64,000 nucleotides of DNA from Chloroflexi bacterium bin125 (GTDB lineage: Bacteria > Chloroflexota > Dehalococcoidia > Bin125): assembly GCA_002239025.1 (NCBI GenBank), contig MPNM01000004.1, forward strand, positions 62,001 to 126,000. Direction: 5' to 3'. Under the pieces are notes generated by a model, which saw nothing but the letters and a program-made list of their open reading frames with translations, searched no databases and had not been told where the DNA came from. The position numbers and the translations under genes are program-made. This document shows, piece after piece, positions 41,702 to 49,965 of the stretch (the first letter of the stretch is position 1; every line of letters begins with the position of its first letter).

Positions 41702-42754
41702 ATGGCTGAGCGAGTCGTCGTCGGCATGAGCGGTGGCGTGGACTCGTCCGTCGCCGCAGCGCTGCTGGTCGAGCAGGGTTATGAAGTAATCGGGATCACG
41801 ATGCGTCTCTGGACCGAGGCGCGTCCCGAGGACTACACCGGCCGCAGCCAGTGCTGCGCGATTGAGGACATCGGCGACGCCCGTCGTGTCGCCCAGCGAT
41901 TGGGCATCCCGCACTACACGCTCAATCTCGAGCGCCCGTTCCGCAAGTTCGTGGTCGATCAGTTCATCGACGAGTACGCAAACGGCCGCACACCGAATCC
42001 CTGTCTCAACTGCAACACCTTCATCAAGTTCGACGCCTTTCTCGAGCGCGCCCGCGCCCTCGGCGCAGACTGGATTGCAACGGGTCACTACGCACGCACA
42101 CAGTTTGGGTCGAACGGCGAACCGCAACTCTTGCGAGGTGTCGACCAGGACAAGGATCAGTCCTACTTCCTCTACACCCTGACACCGGAGGCGCTCGCAA
42201 TGACTAGGTTCCCGGTCGGCGGTCTACAGAAGTCCGACGTGCGAGCCGTCGCGGAACGTCACAGCCTCGCCGTCGCCGACAAGCCCGAGAGCGCCGATAT
42301 CTGCTTCGTCCCGGGCGGCGACTACCGAGCCGTCGTCGCGACCAAGGTTGCTGACCGACCCGGCCGGATGCTGGATGTCGAGGGCAACGAAATCGGCCGA
42401 CACCAGGGCATCCAGCACTTCACGATCGGCCAGCGCAAGGGTCTGCAAATCGGCGGTGGGGGTGAGCGCCAGTTCGTGACCGACATCGACGCCGAGTCGA
42501 ACGTCGTCACCGTCGGCAGCGCCGCCGACCTGCTGGTCAACCGTATTGAACTGTCCGACATTCACTGGCTGTCCGAGCCAACTGAAGAGCTCGACGTACA
42601 GATTCGCTATCGCTCCAGTCCACTCAGCGCCCGGTTGGAGGACTCAGTACTGAGCCTCGACCAACCAGCCCGAGCCGTTGCTCGAGGGCAGGCGGCGGTC
42701 TTCTACGACGGCGACCGTGTGCTCGGCGGCGGCACAGTGGAGTCGACTTCTTGA
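41702..42754 (+). CDS. mnmA: tRNA 2-thiouridine(34) synthase MnmA
   Basis: 350 residues from the ATG at 41702. PP-loop S10-G-G-V-D-S-S16, catalytic Cys101 (TPNPCLNCN) and Cys201 (SADICFVPGGDY), and the C-terminal IRYRSSP block are all present. It activates U34 of tRNA-Lys, -Glu and -Gln with ATP and inserts sulfur. Two small membrane-linked genes follow within 14 bp and may share its transcript. Confidence 0.97.
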   Translation: MAERVVVGMSGGVDSSVAAALLVEQGYEVIGITMRLWTEARPEDYTGRSQCCAIEDIGDARRVAQRLGIPHYTLNLERPFRKFVVDQFIDEYANGRTPNPCLNCNTFIKFDAFLERARALGADWIATGHYARTQFGSNGEPQLLRGVDQDKDQSYFLYTLTPEALAMTRFPVGGLQKSDVRAVAERHSLAVADKPESADICFVPGGDYRAVVATKVADRPGRMLDVEGNEIGRHQGIQHFTIGQRKGLQIGGGGERQFVTDIDAESNVVTVGSAADLLVNRIELSDIHWLSEPTEELDVQIRYRSSPLSARLEDSVLSLDQPARAVARGQAAVFYDGDRVLGGGTVESTS

Positions 42755-42768
42755 GGTAGGCTCACGGC

Positions 42769-43092
42769 ATGGCGTTGAGCACCATCACCGACATCAGAGA
42801 CATCGTGATCATTGTGGCCGGATTGCTGGGCGTGGTCGCCCTGTTTGTGATGATCATCGCCACCATCGTCGTCGGATTCCTCTCCTTCCGCCTGCTGCGA
42901 GCGGCCCGCAAGACGTTCCAGGAAGGCATCCCGCCACTACTCGAGAACGCGCAGGAGACGGTCAAGACCGTCAAGGGCACGGCCGAGTACCTCGGCGACT
43001 CCGCTGCCGAACCAGTCATCCGCGCCTATGCCACGGCGTCAAGAATCCAGAGAATGTTCGACGTCCTCGGCGGCAGACGAGGGGACAGTTGA
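42769..43092 (+). CDS. Small single-span membrane protein (DUF948-like)
   Basis: 107 residues. One long hydrophobic stretch (IVIIVAGLLGVVALFVMI then IATIVVGFLSF, about 12-40) followed by a helical region with PPLLENAQETVKTVKGTAEY, which resembles DUF948-type proteins that have one N-terminal span and an amphipathic tail. It lies 14 bp after mnmA and runs directly into the next small gene. Role unknown. Confidence 0.75.
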   Translation: MALSTITDIRDIVIIVAGLLGVVALFVMIIATIVVGFLSFRLLRAARKTFQEGIPPLLENAQETVKTVKGTAEYLGDSAAEPVIRAYATASRIQRMFDVLGGRRGDS

Positions 43093-43093
43093 C

Positions 43094-43297
43094 ATGGGAT
43101 TCTGGAGAGGCCTGCGCTGGGGCCTGGTCCTGGGAGTGATCGGAACGCTGGTCGGCCGAGTCGTGAACTCGGACAAAGAAAACCCGCAGTGGAAGCAAGC
43201 CAAAATCGCCGGAGACATCGCCGCCGCCAAAACCGAAGCCGAACAAAGAGAAAAGTTCAAACGAACCCGCCGCGGCGAGCAACCTGCAAGCGATTGA
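43094..43297 (+). CDS. Small YtxH-like membrane protein
   Basis: 67 residues. Starts MGFWRGLRWGLVLGVIGTLV, a short N-terminal membrane anchor, then a charged Lys/Glu-rich helix. The layout resembles YtxH-type proteins, but it is too short for a firm call. The ATG begins 1 nt after the stop of the preceding gene (TGACATG), so it is translationally coupled to it; the pair probably functions together at the membrane. Confidence 0.65.
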   Translation: MGFWRGLRWGLVLGVIGTLVGRVVNSDKENPQWKQAKIAGDIAAAKTEAEQREKFKRTRRGEQPASD

Positions 43298-43370
43298 TGA
43301 ACAACGAACCCCTTGTCAAACCTGCCCTCTAGAGGAACCCCCTGCCAGCTTGAGAGAGTCCCTCAAATGT

Positions 43371-43402
43371 CGAGATTCCCGCGGCGGAGCGCGGGAATGA
43401 CG
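43371..43402. repeat. Palindromic repeat (family A/B intermediate)
   Basis: CGAGATTCCCGCGGCGGAGC followed by GCGGGAATGACG; the arms match the CGAGAT...ATGACG ends of the other copies. Confidence 0.65.
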
Positions 43403-43505
43403 GGGAATGGAACTGTGGGGGATTCAGACGTGAACGTTGTAACCATCCCGCTTGACAACCCCTAGTCTTCGATTTGCGCTACAGGCTGAAGAAGAAGAGC
43501 TACCC

Positions 43506-44408
43506 ATGATCCCGCCGGACGAGACTTTCAACGGCACGTTTCCGTTTGAGCCTCACTTCTCCGACTCCCTCGGCTTTCGCATGCACTATGTCGATGAGGG
43601 TGAGGGCGAGGCTCTGATCTTGCTTCATGGCGAGCCGACCTGGGGCTATCTCTACCGCAACTTCATTCCCCCCCTGTCCGAGACTCACCGCGTGATCGTT
43701 CCCGACCACATGGGCTTTGGCAAAAGTGAGACGCCCCAGGACCGCGTCTACACCCTGAAGACCCACGTCGAGAACCTGACTGCGCTGATCGACGAACTGG
43801 ACCAGCACGACATCACATTCATCGTGCAGGACTGGGGTGGGATGATCTCTTCCGCCTACGCCGTCCGACACCTGGACCGCGTCAAGCGATTTTGCGTGAT
43901 GAATACCAACATCGGCAGCGTTGGGCCTCGGAGTACCAATCGTCCACTGTCCCCCTGGTTCCAGTGGATCGGTAAGCACTACGAGGCCGGCACGCTGGAC
44001 GAGACGCTTGGCAACCTCGGTAGCAATGTGCTCAGCGTGATGAAGATTATCGGCCTTGAGAACATGTCGGTCGTCGATGACACCTGGGTCCGCGCCTATT
44101 CCGCTCCCTTCCCCGACCAGGCATCATGTATCGGAGCCATCAACTTTCCGCTCGACATCTACCTCAGGCGCACGCGTGACTATGTCGGGGAGGCCGCGCA
44201 CCTGATTCCTGAGCTGTCGTCCAAGCCGGCGATGATGGTCGAAGGCATGCAGGATCACGGCGGCATTCCCGAGTTTGCGATCGGGATCTTCCGCGAGATG
44301 TACCCCGACGCGCCGATCACCGAGCTACCGAACGCCGGACACTTCTGCCAGGAAGACGCGCCAGAAATCATCGTGCCGCTAATCCAACAATTCCTTAAGT
44401 TGACCTGA
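43506..44408 (+). CDS. Haloalkane dehalogenase-like alpha/beta hydrolase (copy 1)
   Basis: 300 residues from MIPPDETFNG at 43506, chosen by alignment with the adjacent paralog; an upstream non-ATG extension is unlikely. HGEPTWGYLYR gives the oxyanion region, the nucleophile Asp lies in IVQDWGGMISS (family QDWGG or HDWGS), and the catalytic His is in NAGHFCQED. An Asp rather than Ser nucleophile is the hallmark of haloalkane dehalogenases, which hydrolyse C-halogen bonds. Halide-stabilising residues cannot be assigned with certainty, so another hydrolase activity is possible. The tandem copy follows after 11 bp. Confidence 0.88.
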   Translation: MIPPDETFNGTFPFEPHFSDSLGFRMHYVDEGEGEALILLHGEPTWGYLYRNFIPPLSETHRVIVPDHMGFGKSETPQDRVYTLKTHVENLTALIDELDQHDITFIVQDWGGMISSAYAVRHLDRVKRFCVMNTNIGSVGPRSTNRPLSPWFQWIGKHYEAGTLDETLGNLGSNVLSVMKIIGLENMSVVDDTWVRAYSAPFPDQASCIGAINFPLDIYLRRTRDYVGEAAHLIPELSSKPAMMVEGMQDHGGIPEFAIGIFREMYPDAPITELPNAGHFCQEDAPEIIVPLIQQFLKLT

Positions 44409-44419
44409 GAGGACCCATC

Positions 44420-45322
44420 ATGATCCCAGCCAACGAGACCTTCGACGGTACCTTCCCCTTCGAACCACACTTCACCGATGCCCCCGGATTCCGCATGCAC
44501 TACGTCGACGAGGGCGAGGGTGAGCCGGTCGTCTTGCTGCACGGCGAACCGACCTGGGGCTTCCTGTACCGAAACTTCATCCCTGGACTCTCCGAGACGA
44601 ACCGAGTCGTCGTGCCCGATCACATGGGCTTCGGCAAGAGCGAAACACCGCAGGATCGCGAGTACACGCTCAGGACCCACGTCGGCAACCTGACTGCCTT
44701 GATCGAGGAGCTTGACCTTCATGACATCACACTCGTGATGCAGGACTGGGGCGGACCGATGGGCTCCCAGTTTGCGGTCAGAAACCTTGATCGAGTCAAG
44801 CGCATGTGCGTCCTCAACACGATCATTCCCGGCTCACGGCGAGAGCCTCCGGGAGCTCCAGTGACTCCGTGGTTCCAGTGGATCGGTAAGCACCACGAGG
44901 CCGGCACGCTGCATGAGACGCTCGGTCACCTGGGCAGCAATGTGCTCAGCGTCATGAAGATCATCGGCTTCGAGAACTCGGCGGCCGTCGACGATGCCTG
45001 GATCCGCGCATACTCGGCGCCGTTCCCGGACAAAGAGTCCTGCATCGCCGGGATTGAGTTCCCACTCGACGCCTACCTGGGCCGGACTCGCGATTTCGTC
45101 ATGGAAGAGATCAACAACGTCCAGGAGCTGGCCTCGATGCCGGCAATGATGGTCGAAGGCATGAAAGACCACGCGATCGACCCCGAGAGAGCCATCGATG
45201 GGTTCCGCGCACTCTATCCGGACGCGCCGGTCACCATCCTGCCCAACGCCGGCCACTTCTGCCAGGAAGACGCGCCCGAGATCATCGTGCCGCTGATCAG
45301 TCAGTTCCTCAGATTGACCTGA
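44420..45322 (+). CDS. Haloalkane dehalogenase-like alpha/beta hydrolase (copy 2)
   Basis: 300 residues, the same length as copy 1 and collinear throughout. HGEPTWGFLYRNF, nucleophile region LVMQDWGGPMGSQ, and NAGHFCQEDAPEIIVPL are conserved. The main differences lie in the cap domain (NTIIPGSRREPPGAPVTPWF against NTNIGSVGPRSTNRPLSPWF), where substrate choice is set in this family. GAGAGG precedes the ATG. Tandem duplication followed by cap divergence is the simplest history. Confidence 0.88.
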   Translation: MIPANETFDGTFPFEPHFTDAPGFRMHYVDEGEGEPVVLLHGEPTWGFLYRNFIPGLSETNRVVVPDHMGFGKSETPQDREYTLRTHVGNLTALIEELDLHDITLVMQDWGGPMGSQFAVRNLDRVKRMCVLNTIIPGSRREPPGAPVTPWFQWIGKHHEAGTLHETLGHLGSNVLSVMKIIGFENSAAVDDAWIRAYSAPFPDKESCIAGIEFPLDAYLGRTRDFVMEEINNVQELASMPAMMVEGMKDHAIDPERAIDGFRALYPDAPVTILPNAGHFCQEDAPEIIVPLISQFLRLT

Positions 45323-45334
45323 GTCCCACTAGTC

Positions 45335-45481
45335 CGTCATTGCCGCGCTCCGTCGCGGCAATCTCGCAGCCAACGGCAATTTCGATGGTATGGAAGTGAC
45401 AGGGGGCGCGGGCCTTGACAGGTCAGCCCCAACGACGGTGGCGCGAGTTACGAGATACCCGCGACAAGCGCGGGTATGACG
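45335..45481. repeat. Palindromic repeats, families A (45335-45366) and B (45451-45481)
   Basis: Family A: CGTCATTGCCGCGCTCCGTC then GCGGCAATCTCG. Family B: CGAGATACCCGCGACAAGCG then CGGGTATGACG. The same two families sit side by side at 51629-51725. They occupy most of the gap between the dehalogenase pair and the tRNA genes; I see nothing else in that gap. Confidence 0.75.
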
Positions 45482-45516
45482 GAGTATTCGAACTGGATAC
45501 TGAAACGAGCAAAAGC

Positions 45517-45606
45517 TGGCGGAGAGGGTGGGATTCGAACCCACGAGGGCCTTGCAGCCCTACACGCTTTCCAGGCGTGCCTGATCGTCCACTCCAGCAC
45601 CTCTCC
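45517..45606 (-). tRNA. tRNA-Ser (anticodon GGA)
   Basis: Minus strand begins GGAGAGGTGCTGGAG and ends CCTCTCCGCCA, so the CCA is encoded. The anticodon stem-loop CACGCCTGGAAAGCGTG gives GGA. A long variable arm (TAGGGCTGCAAGGCCCT region) and the T-arm GGGTTCGAATCCC fit a class II tRNA-Ser. Confidence 0.96.
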
Positions 45607-45630
45607 AGAGAGTTGGCCGAGTCGTGAAAA

Positions 45631-45722
45631 TGGCGGAGAGGGTGGGATTCGAACCCACGAGGCACGTCGCCGCACCTACCGATTTTCGAGATCGGCTCCT
45701 TCGGCCACTCGGACACCTCTCC
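45631..45722 (-). tRNA. tRNA-Ser (anticodon CGA)
   Basis: Minus strand begins GGAGAGGTGTCCGAG and ends CCTCTCCGCCA with encoded CCA. The anticodon stem-loop CCGATCTCGAAAATCGG gives CGA. A long variable arm and the T-arm GGGTTCGAATCCC confirm class II. It lies 24 bp from the tRNA-Ser(GGA) gene and shares its acceptor and T stems, so the two probably arose by duplication. Confidence 0.96.
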
Positions 45723-45839
45723 AAAATCAGTATACGCAGCAACATGAACATTCCTGTCACCCGTTGCGGCAATAGGCTGTACCACGTGTGGCGCATTTGA
45801 CCGCCCAATTTCTCCGCTGCCCGACTCTCTGGAGCAACC

Positions 45840-47387
45840 GTGACCGACGCCCCCTCCGACTCCAATGCCGACGCAAAGACACTTTCCGAATTGCTTGCCC
45901 CGCTCGATGGCAACGCGCCAGCGCTCGGCGCGCCGGGACGCCCTGAGCTCACCCTCGCCGGCCTCCGAGCACAGATCGCCAGGACCGGCGAGCAGCTCAA
46001 CAGCTTCGGCCTTGGACGCGAAGACGGCGTCGCCATCGTTCTGCCCAACGGCGCAGAAATGGCCGCCGCATTTCTTGGAGTCGCGAACGCTGCGACCGCA
46101 GCTCCGCTCAACCCCGGATACCGCGCCGACGAGTTCGAGTTCTACCTCCAGGACCTCGAAGCGCAAGCCGTCGTCGTCCAGGAAGGCGTCGATTCACCGG
46201 TGCGCGAAGTCGCCCAACGCCTCAATGTTCCACTGGTTGAACTGCAGCCGGAGTCCGATGGACCGGCCGGCGCATTCAACCTCGCAGCGTCAATCAACGG
46301 AACGCCAGAGCGTCCCGGCGAAGCCGGTCCCGATGATGTTGGGCTGGTGCTGCACACGTCAGGCACAACCTCGCGGCCCAAGATCGTCCCGCTCAGGCAA
46401 CGCAACCTGACTGCGACCGCGCACAACATCCGCAACACGCTCAATCTCACTTCCGAGGACCGCTGCCTGAACATCATGCCGCTGTTTCACATTCACGGCG
46501 TGATGGCAGGCATCCTGGCCAGCGTCGGCGCCGGCGGTTGCACCTGGTGCTCGCCCGGCTTCAACGCGATGCAGGTCTTCGGTTGGCTGCGCGAGGCCAA
46601 GCCGTCCTGGTACACGGCCGTTCCGACGATGCACCAGCTCATCCTGACTCGCGCCGGACGCAACGCCGACGTGCTCGCCGAGACCAACCTCCGGCTGATC
46701 CGCTCGTCCTCGTCCTCGCTGCCGCCGACCGTCATGGCCGAGCTCGAGGAGACGTTTGGCGCGCCGGTGATCGAGTCCTACGGCATGACCGAGGCTGCGC
46801 ACCAGATGACATCCAATCCAATGCCGCCGCAGGAGCGCAAGCCCGGCAGCGTCGGACTGCCTGCCGGTCCCGAGGTCGCCATCATGGATGAAGACGGAGC
46901 GCTGCTGGCGATGGGCCAGCGTGGCGAGGTCGTGATCCGAGGCAACAACGTCACCGACGGCTATCGCAACAACCCCGAAGCCAACGCGACTGCCTATACG
47001 AGAGGCTGGTTTCGTACCGGAGATCAGGGGGTGCTCGACAACGACGGCTACCTCACGATCACGGGACGGCTCAAGGAAATCATCAATCGAGGTGGCGAGA
47101 AGATCTCACCGCGAGAAGTCGACGAGGCACTGCTCCTACATCCAGCCGTCGCCCAGGCCGTCACCTTCGCCATGCCTCACGATCGATTGGGCGAGGAAGT
47201 CGCCGCCGCCGTCGTGCTCAGGGAAGGCGAGGAGTCAGACGAGCGAGCAATCCGAAGGTTCGTCGGAGAGCGAGTCGCCGACTTCAAGACGCCAAGGCGA
47301 GTCGTCATCCTCGAGGAAATCCCAAAGGGAGCCACCGGCAAAATCCAACGAATCGGCCTCGCCGAGAAGCTCGGATTGACCAAGTAG
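45840..47387 (+). CDS. AMP-forming acyl-CoA synthetase, oxalate-CoA-ligase-like
   Basis: 515 residues with a GTG start preceded by GGAG at 5 nt. Adenylation motifs: P-loop HTSGTTSRPKIVPLR (about 175-189), SYGMTEAAHQMTSNPMPP (about 310-327), GWFRTGDQGVLDNDGY, GRLKEIINRGGEKISP and catalytic Lys region PKGATGKIQR. The TEAAHQMTSNPxP/KPGSVG block is typical of the oxalyl-CoA synthetase (AAE3/Pcs60) branch, so a short dicarboxylic or hydroxy acid is a fair guess. It activates carboxylic acids for pathways such as the nearby acyl-CoA enzymes. Confidence 0.92.
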   Translation: MTDAPSDSNADAKTLSELLAPLDGNAPALGAPGRPELTLAGLRAQIARTGEQLNSFGLGREDGVAIVLPNGAEMAAAFLGVANAATAAPLNPGYRADEFEFYLQDLEAQAVVVQEGVDSPVREVAQRLNVPLVELQPESDGPAGAFNLAASINGTPERPGEAGPDDVGLVLHTSGTTSRPKIVPLRQRNLTATAHNIRNTLNLTSEDRCLNIMPLFHIHGVMAGILASVGAGGCTWCSPGFNAMQVFGWLREAKPSWYTAVPTMHQLILTRAGRNADVLAETNLRLIRSSSSSLPPTVMAELEETFGAPVIESYGMTEAAHQMTSNPMPPQERKPGSVGLPAGPEVAIMDEDGALLAMGQRGEVVIRGNNVTDGYRNNPEANATAYTRGWFRTGDQGVLDNDGYLTITGRLKEIINRGGEKISPREVDEALLLHPAVAQAVTFAMPHDRLGEEVAAAVVLREGEESDERAIRRFVGERVADFKTPRRVVILEEIPKGATGKIQRIGLAEKLGLTK

Positions 47388-47661
47388 CAGGAACACGAGG
47401 AGCTCCTCCTTTGGGGGAGCTATGCAGACCCTTCCCCCTGGCTGGGGGAGGTGGATAACCGCTAAACCGCCCCCGCCTCCGAGCGGGGGCCTGCTCCCTC
47501 CCCCGGCTAGGGCGCGACGGTCATGCTTGTCTTCTGTGTCTGCTCAACGGGGATCGATTCGTACTCCCTCCGCCATGCCAAAGCGGGTCCCCGCTCGGGG
47601 GCGGGGACGGAAAACTGAGTTATGCATCAGTCTCTCGCAGGGCGAGCTCTCTCTTGGTCAT
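47388..47661. other. Repeat-rich intergenic region with two strong hairpins
   Basis: A 274-bp gap between convergent genes. It holds a family C-like stretch (GAGCTCCTCCTTTGGGGGAG at about 47400) and the hairpins GCCCCCGC...GCGGGGGC (47469-47490) and GTCCCCGC...GCGGGGAC (47587-47608). Either hairpin could end transcription from the synthetase gene, though neither has a T-tract on the plus strand. No gene seen. Confidence 0.55.
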
Positions 47662-48201
47662 TTACGTCTTCGAGTCAATGCTCCTGAGCAAGTCGCGGAT
47701 CTCAACAAGCAGTTCGTTGTCGCCGTTCTCAGCCGATGCTGACGCGGCGGCAGAGGCTGATCCGCCATCTTGCAAGACCTCCCGCTGATGCAGGACGGCA
47801 TCGCGGAAGGCCGGAGCATTGACCACACCGATCAAGTTGCCCTCCGCCGATGCGCTGCTGCCAGCGGCGCCGGCGGTCTCGACCTTGAGTTCTTGCAACC
47901 CGTACCTCCGCATCAACGGATCGTCGTGCAGGCGGACATCCGTAATCCGATCCAGCGGGATCGTGCTGTCGGAGCGGAAGTAGACGCCGCGCGTCACCTC
48001 CAACGACGTGGGCGTCAGGCCCGCGCTGAAGCGGGCGTAGGCCCTGGGCAGATAGGACACGCTCCAGATCAGCCAGAACGGGATCAGCGGAATGCCGACC
48101 ACTGTGAGCACAATAATCAAGGCGACGGCGAGCCTGCCGTAAGGCATGACACGCCGATCAAATTCACCCTCGAGCAACACCGAGTCTCTTGAAGATGTCA
48201 T
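47662..48201 (-). CDS. PH-domain membrane protein (bPH2/YdbT-like)
   Basis: 179 residues from the ATG at 48201 (GGAG 8 nt upstream). A much longer open frame continues upstream to 49017 but is the antisense of the flavin oxidoreductase gene and is ignored. Two hydrophobic segments (LAVALIIVLTVVGIPLIPFW then LIWSVSYLP, about 20-50) precede a bacterial PH fold (LTPTSLEVTRGVYFRSDSTI, LDRITDVRLHDDPLMRRYGL). The C-terminal 40 residues are Ser/Ala-rich and end in a charged helix. Role unknown; probably inner-membrane. Confidence 0.82.
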   Translation of the reverse strand: MTSSRDSVLLEGEFDRRVMPYGRLAVALIIVLTVVGIPLIPFWLIWSVSYLPRAYARFSAGLTPTSLEVTRGVYFRSDSTIPLDRITDVRLHDDPLMRRYGLQELKVETAGAAGSSASAEGNLIGVVNAPAFRDAVLHQREVLQDGGSASAAASASAENGDNELLVEIRDLLRSIDSKT

Positions 48202-48282
48202 GTCATTGCTCCACTGGTTTGCCGTCCCGTTGGCTGCAACCATAGGCAAGTCCCAACGGTTTCGCGGACTCAAGGAGGCAAA

Positions 48283-49224
48283 ATGGAGTTTGGCATTCAC
48301 CTGGTTCAACAGAACACCACGCTTGCGGAGTGCCGCGAGCTCTGGCGCTGGGCCGACACCGCCGGCTTCACTTGGGTAGACGTCTCCGACCACTTCTACG
48401 AGTCTCCCATGACCGAGAAACAGGGACCGTACCTCGAGTGCTTGGCCTGCCTGGCCGCGCTCGCCGCCGACACCGATCACGTGCGCGTCGGCACCTGCGT
48501 GCTCGCCATGGACTACCGCCATCCCGCCGTGCTGGCCAACGCGTTGGCGACGATCGATCACCTCGCGGGTGGCCGCTTGGACGCTGGACTCGGGGCGGGC
48601 TGGAACGTGCAGGAGTACAGCGCCTACGGATTTCCGTTCGAGCGCATCGGTCGTAGGTTGGACCGCCTCGAAGAGGGCATCCAAGTGCTGCGTGCGCTCT
48701 GGGAAGAATCCCGAGCCGACTTCGACGGTGAGCACTACCAGCTCAACGATGCTCTCTGTGAACCGAAACCGCTGCAATCGCGAGTCCCGATCTGGATCGG
48801 CGGCGTCGGCGAGCGGCGCACCTTGAAACTCGTCGCCCAATACGCCGATGGCTGGAATGCGCCGTACCTCAACGTCGACGATTGGCTCCGGCTTTCGGGA
48901 GTGCTGGACGAATGGTGCGAGCGCGTCGGTCGCGACCCTGCCGAGATCCAACGAGACGTCAATCTCTCGTTTCACCTCGCCGCCACCGAGGCCGACCGAC
49001 CAAAGGCGCAAGCACACTTTGAGGAAGTGTTTGGACCGGCAGGAGACACGTTCCGCCAGCGCGGCGCAATCCTCGGCACACCATCCGAGGCAATCGACAT
49101 CCTCGCGCCCTACGACGAGGCCGGCGTAAATCGCGTCAACATCACATTGCGCCCACCCTGGGACTGGGACGCATTACGGGCCTTCAGCAGCGAGGTGATT
49201 CCCGTTGTTTCGGAGCGGATGTGA
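48283..49224 (+). CDS. LLM-class flavin-dependent oxidoreductase (F420 or FMN)
   Basis: 313 residues of the luciferase-like monooxygenase family. N-terminal MEFGIHLVQQNTTLAECREL, then ADTAGFTWVDVSDHFYESP, CVLAMDYRHPAVLANALATI, GGRLDAGLGAGWNVQEYSAY and PIWIGGVGERRTLKLVAQYA follow the family order. Many members in Actinobacteria and Chloroflexota use coenzyme F420; cofactor identity is inference. It would act as an oxidoreductase on an unknown small molecule. GGAGG about 6 nt before the ATG. Divergent from the PH-domain gene, with 81 bp between starts. Confidence 0.92.
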   Translation: MEFGIHLVQQNTTLAECRELWRWADTAGFTWVDVSDHFYESPMTEKQGPYLECLACLAALAADTDHVRVGTCVLAMDYRHPAVLANALATIDHLAGGRLDAGLGAGWNVQEYSAYGFPFERIGRRLDRLEEGIQVLRALWEESRADFDGEHYQLNDALCEPKPLQSRVPIWIGGVGERRTLKLVAQYADGWNAPYLNVDDWLRLSGVLDEWCERVGRDPAEIQRDVNLSFHLAATEADRPKAQAHFEEVFGPAGDTFRQRGAILGTPSEAIDILAPYDEAGVNRVNITLRPPWDWDALRAFSSEVIPVVSERM

Positions 49225-49246
49225 TTGTCACTGGGAAGGCCGACTC

Positions 49247-49540
49247 TCAGTGGCTAGGATCGATGGCTCCACGTTCGACCAGTAGAGCCTCGTAGTCATC
49301 TTGAGTCAGAGGACAGTCAATCAGCGCCACGAACTCCCGCCGAGACAATCCACATTGCCGCGCCATTGTTGCGAGAAGACGGTCGTCAATGTCGCGATTT
49401 CCACCATGAGACAGCAGTGTGCGAATCCGTGACTCGATTCCACGAATGGTGACATAGGCAAACTTGCGATGCTTCGCATCCGTCCGCTGAAAGCCTTTTG
49501 CAAGGAGCGCTGCTTCGATCCGTCGCGCCTTACGGGGCAT
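49247..49540 (-). CDS. Small HicA-like conserved protein
   Basis: 97 residues from MPRKARRIEAALLAKGFQRT at 49540, preceded by AGGGA at 5 nt. The N-terminus has the xxLxxxGF...HxxF shape of HicA-like RNA-binding folds (DAKHRKFAYVT), while the rest (SHGGNRDIDDRLLATMARQC then GLSRREFVALIDCPLTQDDY) is a pattern I associate with uncharacterised small proteins often found in two-gene modules. Its start overlaps the upstream gene's end by 11 nt. A toxin or antitoxin role is possible only as inference. Confidence 0.65.
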   Translation of the reverse strand: MPRKARRIEAALLAKGFQRTDAKHRKFAYVTIRGIESRIRTLLSHGGNRDIDDRLLATMARQCGLSRREFVALIDCPLTQDDYEALLVERGAIDPSH

Positions 49541-49865
49541 CTGATTCCCTAATGAACAATCGCCGCATCTCAGCGCCGACTTGTTGCGCCATACCGTCGA
49601 GATTGGATTGGTCGCCCACCGCAAAGCGTCGCCACAGAAACTGCAAGTCATCCTCCAGGACGTCAAGCAAGAGTTCCCGCGTTTCTGCGAACAGCAGGAT
49701 GTCGGGTGGACCCTCAATCTCATAGAAGGGCTCGGAGGTATCAGCGACAAACGTGACCTCGTAGCTCACCGGCTCCCTCGCCACGAGGCGGACCCCATCC
49801 ACCTCGATCTCCGAAATCACGATCGGACTCTCGTCCACCTTGGCCTTTGGATCGGTCGTGACCAT
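49530..49865 (-). CDS. Hypothetical acidic protein, partner of the HicA-like gene
   Basis: 111 residues, acidic (DESPIVISEIEVDGVRL, EPFYEIEGPPDILLFAETRE, LLLDVLEDDLQFLWRRFA). No family recognised. It is the first gene of a two-gene minus-strand unit, overlapping the HicA-like gene by 11 nt. An acidic first protein coupled to a basic second one is a common toxin-antitoxin layout, but no diagnostic domain is seen. A half copy of repeat family A lies just upstream at about 49862. Confidence 0.65.
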   Translation of the reverse strand: MVTTDPKAKVDESPIVISEIEVDGVRLVAREPVSYEVTFVADTSEPFYEIEGPPDILLFAETRELLLDVLEDDLQFLWRRFAVGDQSNLDGMAQQVGAEMRRLFIRESDAP

Positions 49866-49965
49866 TGCCGCGCTCCTCGGTCGTCCACGCTATTTGATGT
49901 TACGGCCTCCAGACTGAGCGGCGGTACACTGCCGACAGACCAGATTGCCGACGGAGAGGCTGCAG

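Noticed and set aside
48202-49017. Upstream extension of the PH-domain gene frame
   Set aside because: It is antisense to the LLM oxidoreductase. The ATG at 48201 has a proper ribosome site and starts at the expected place.
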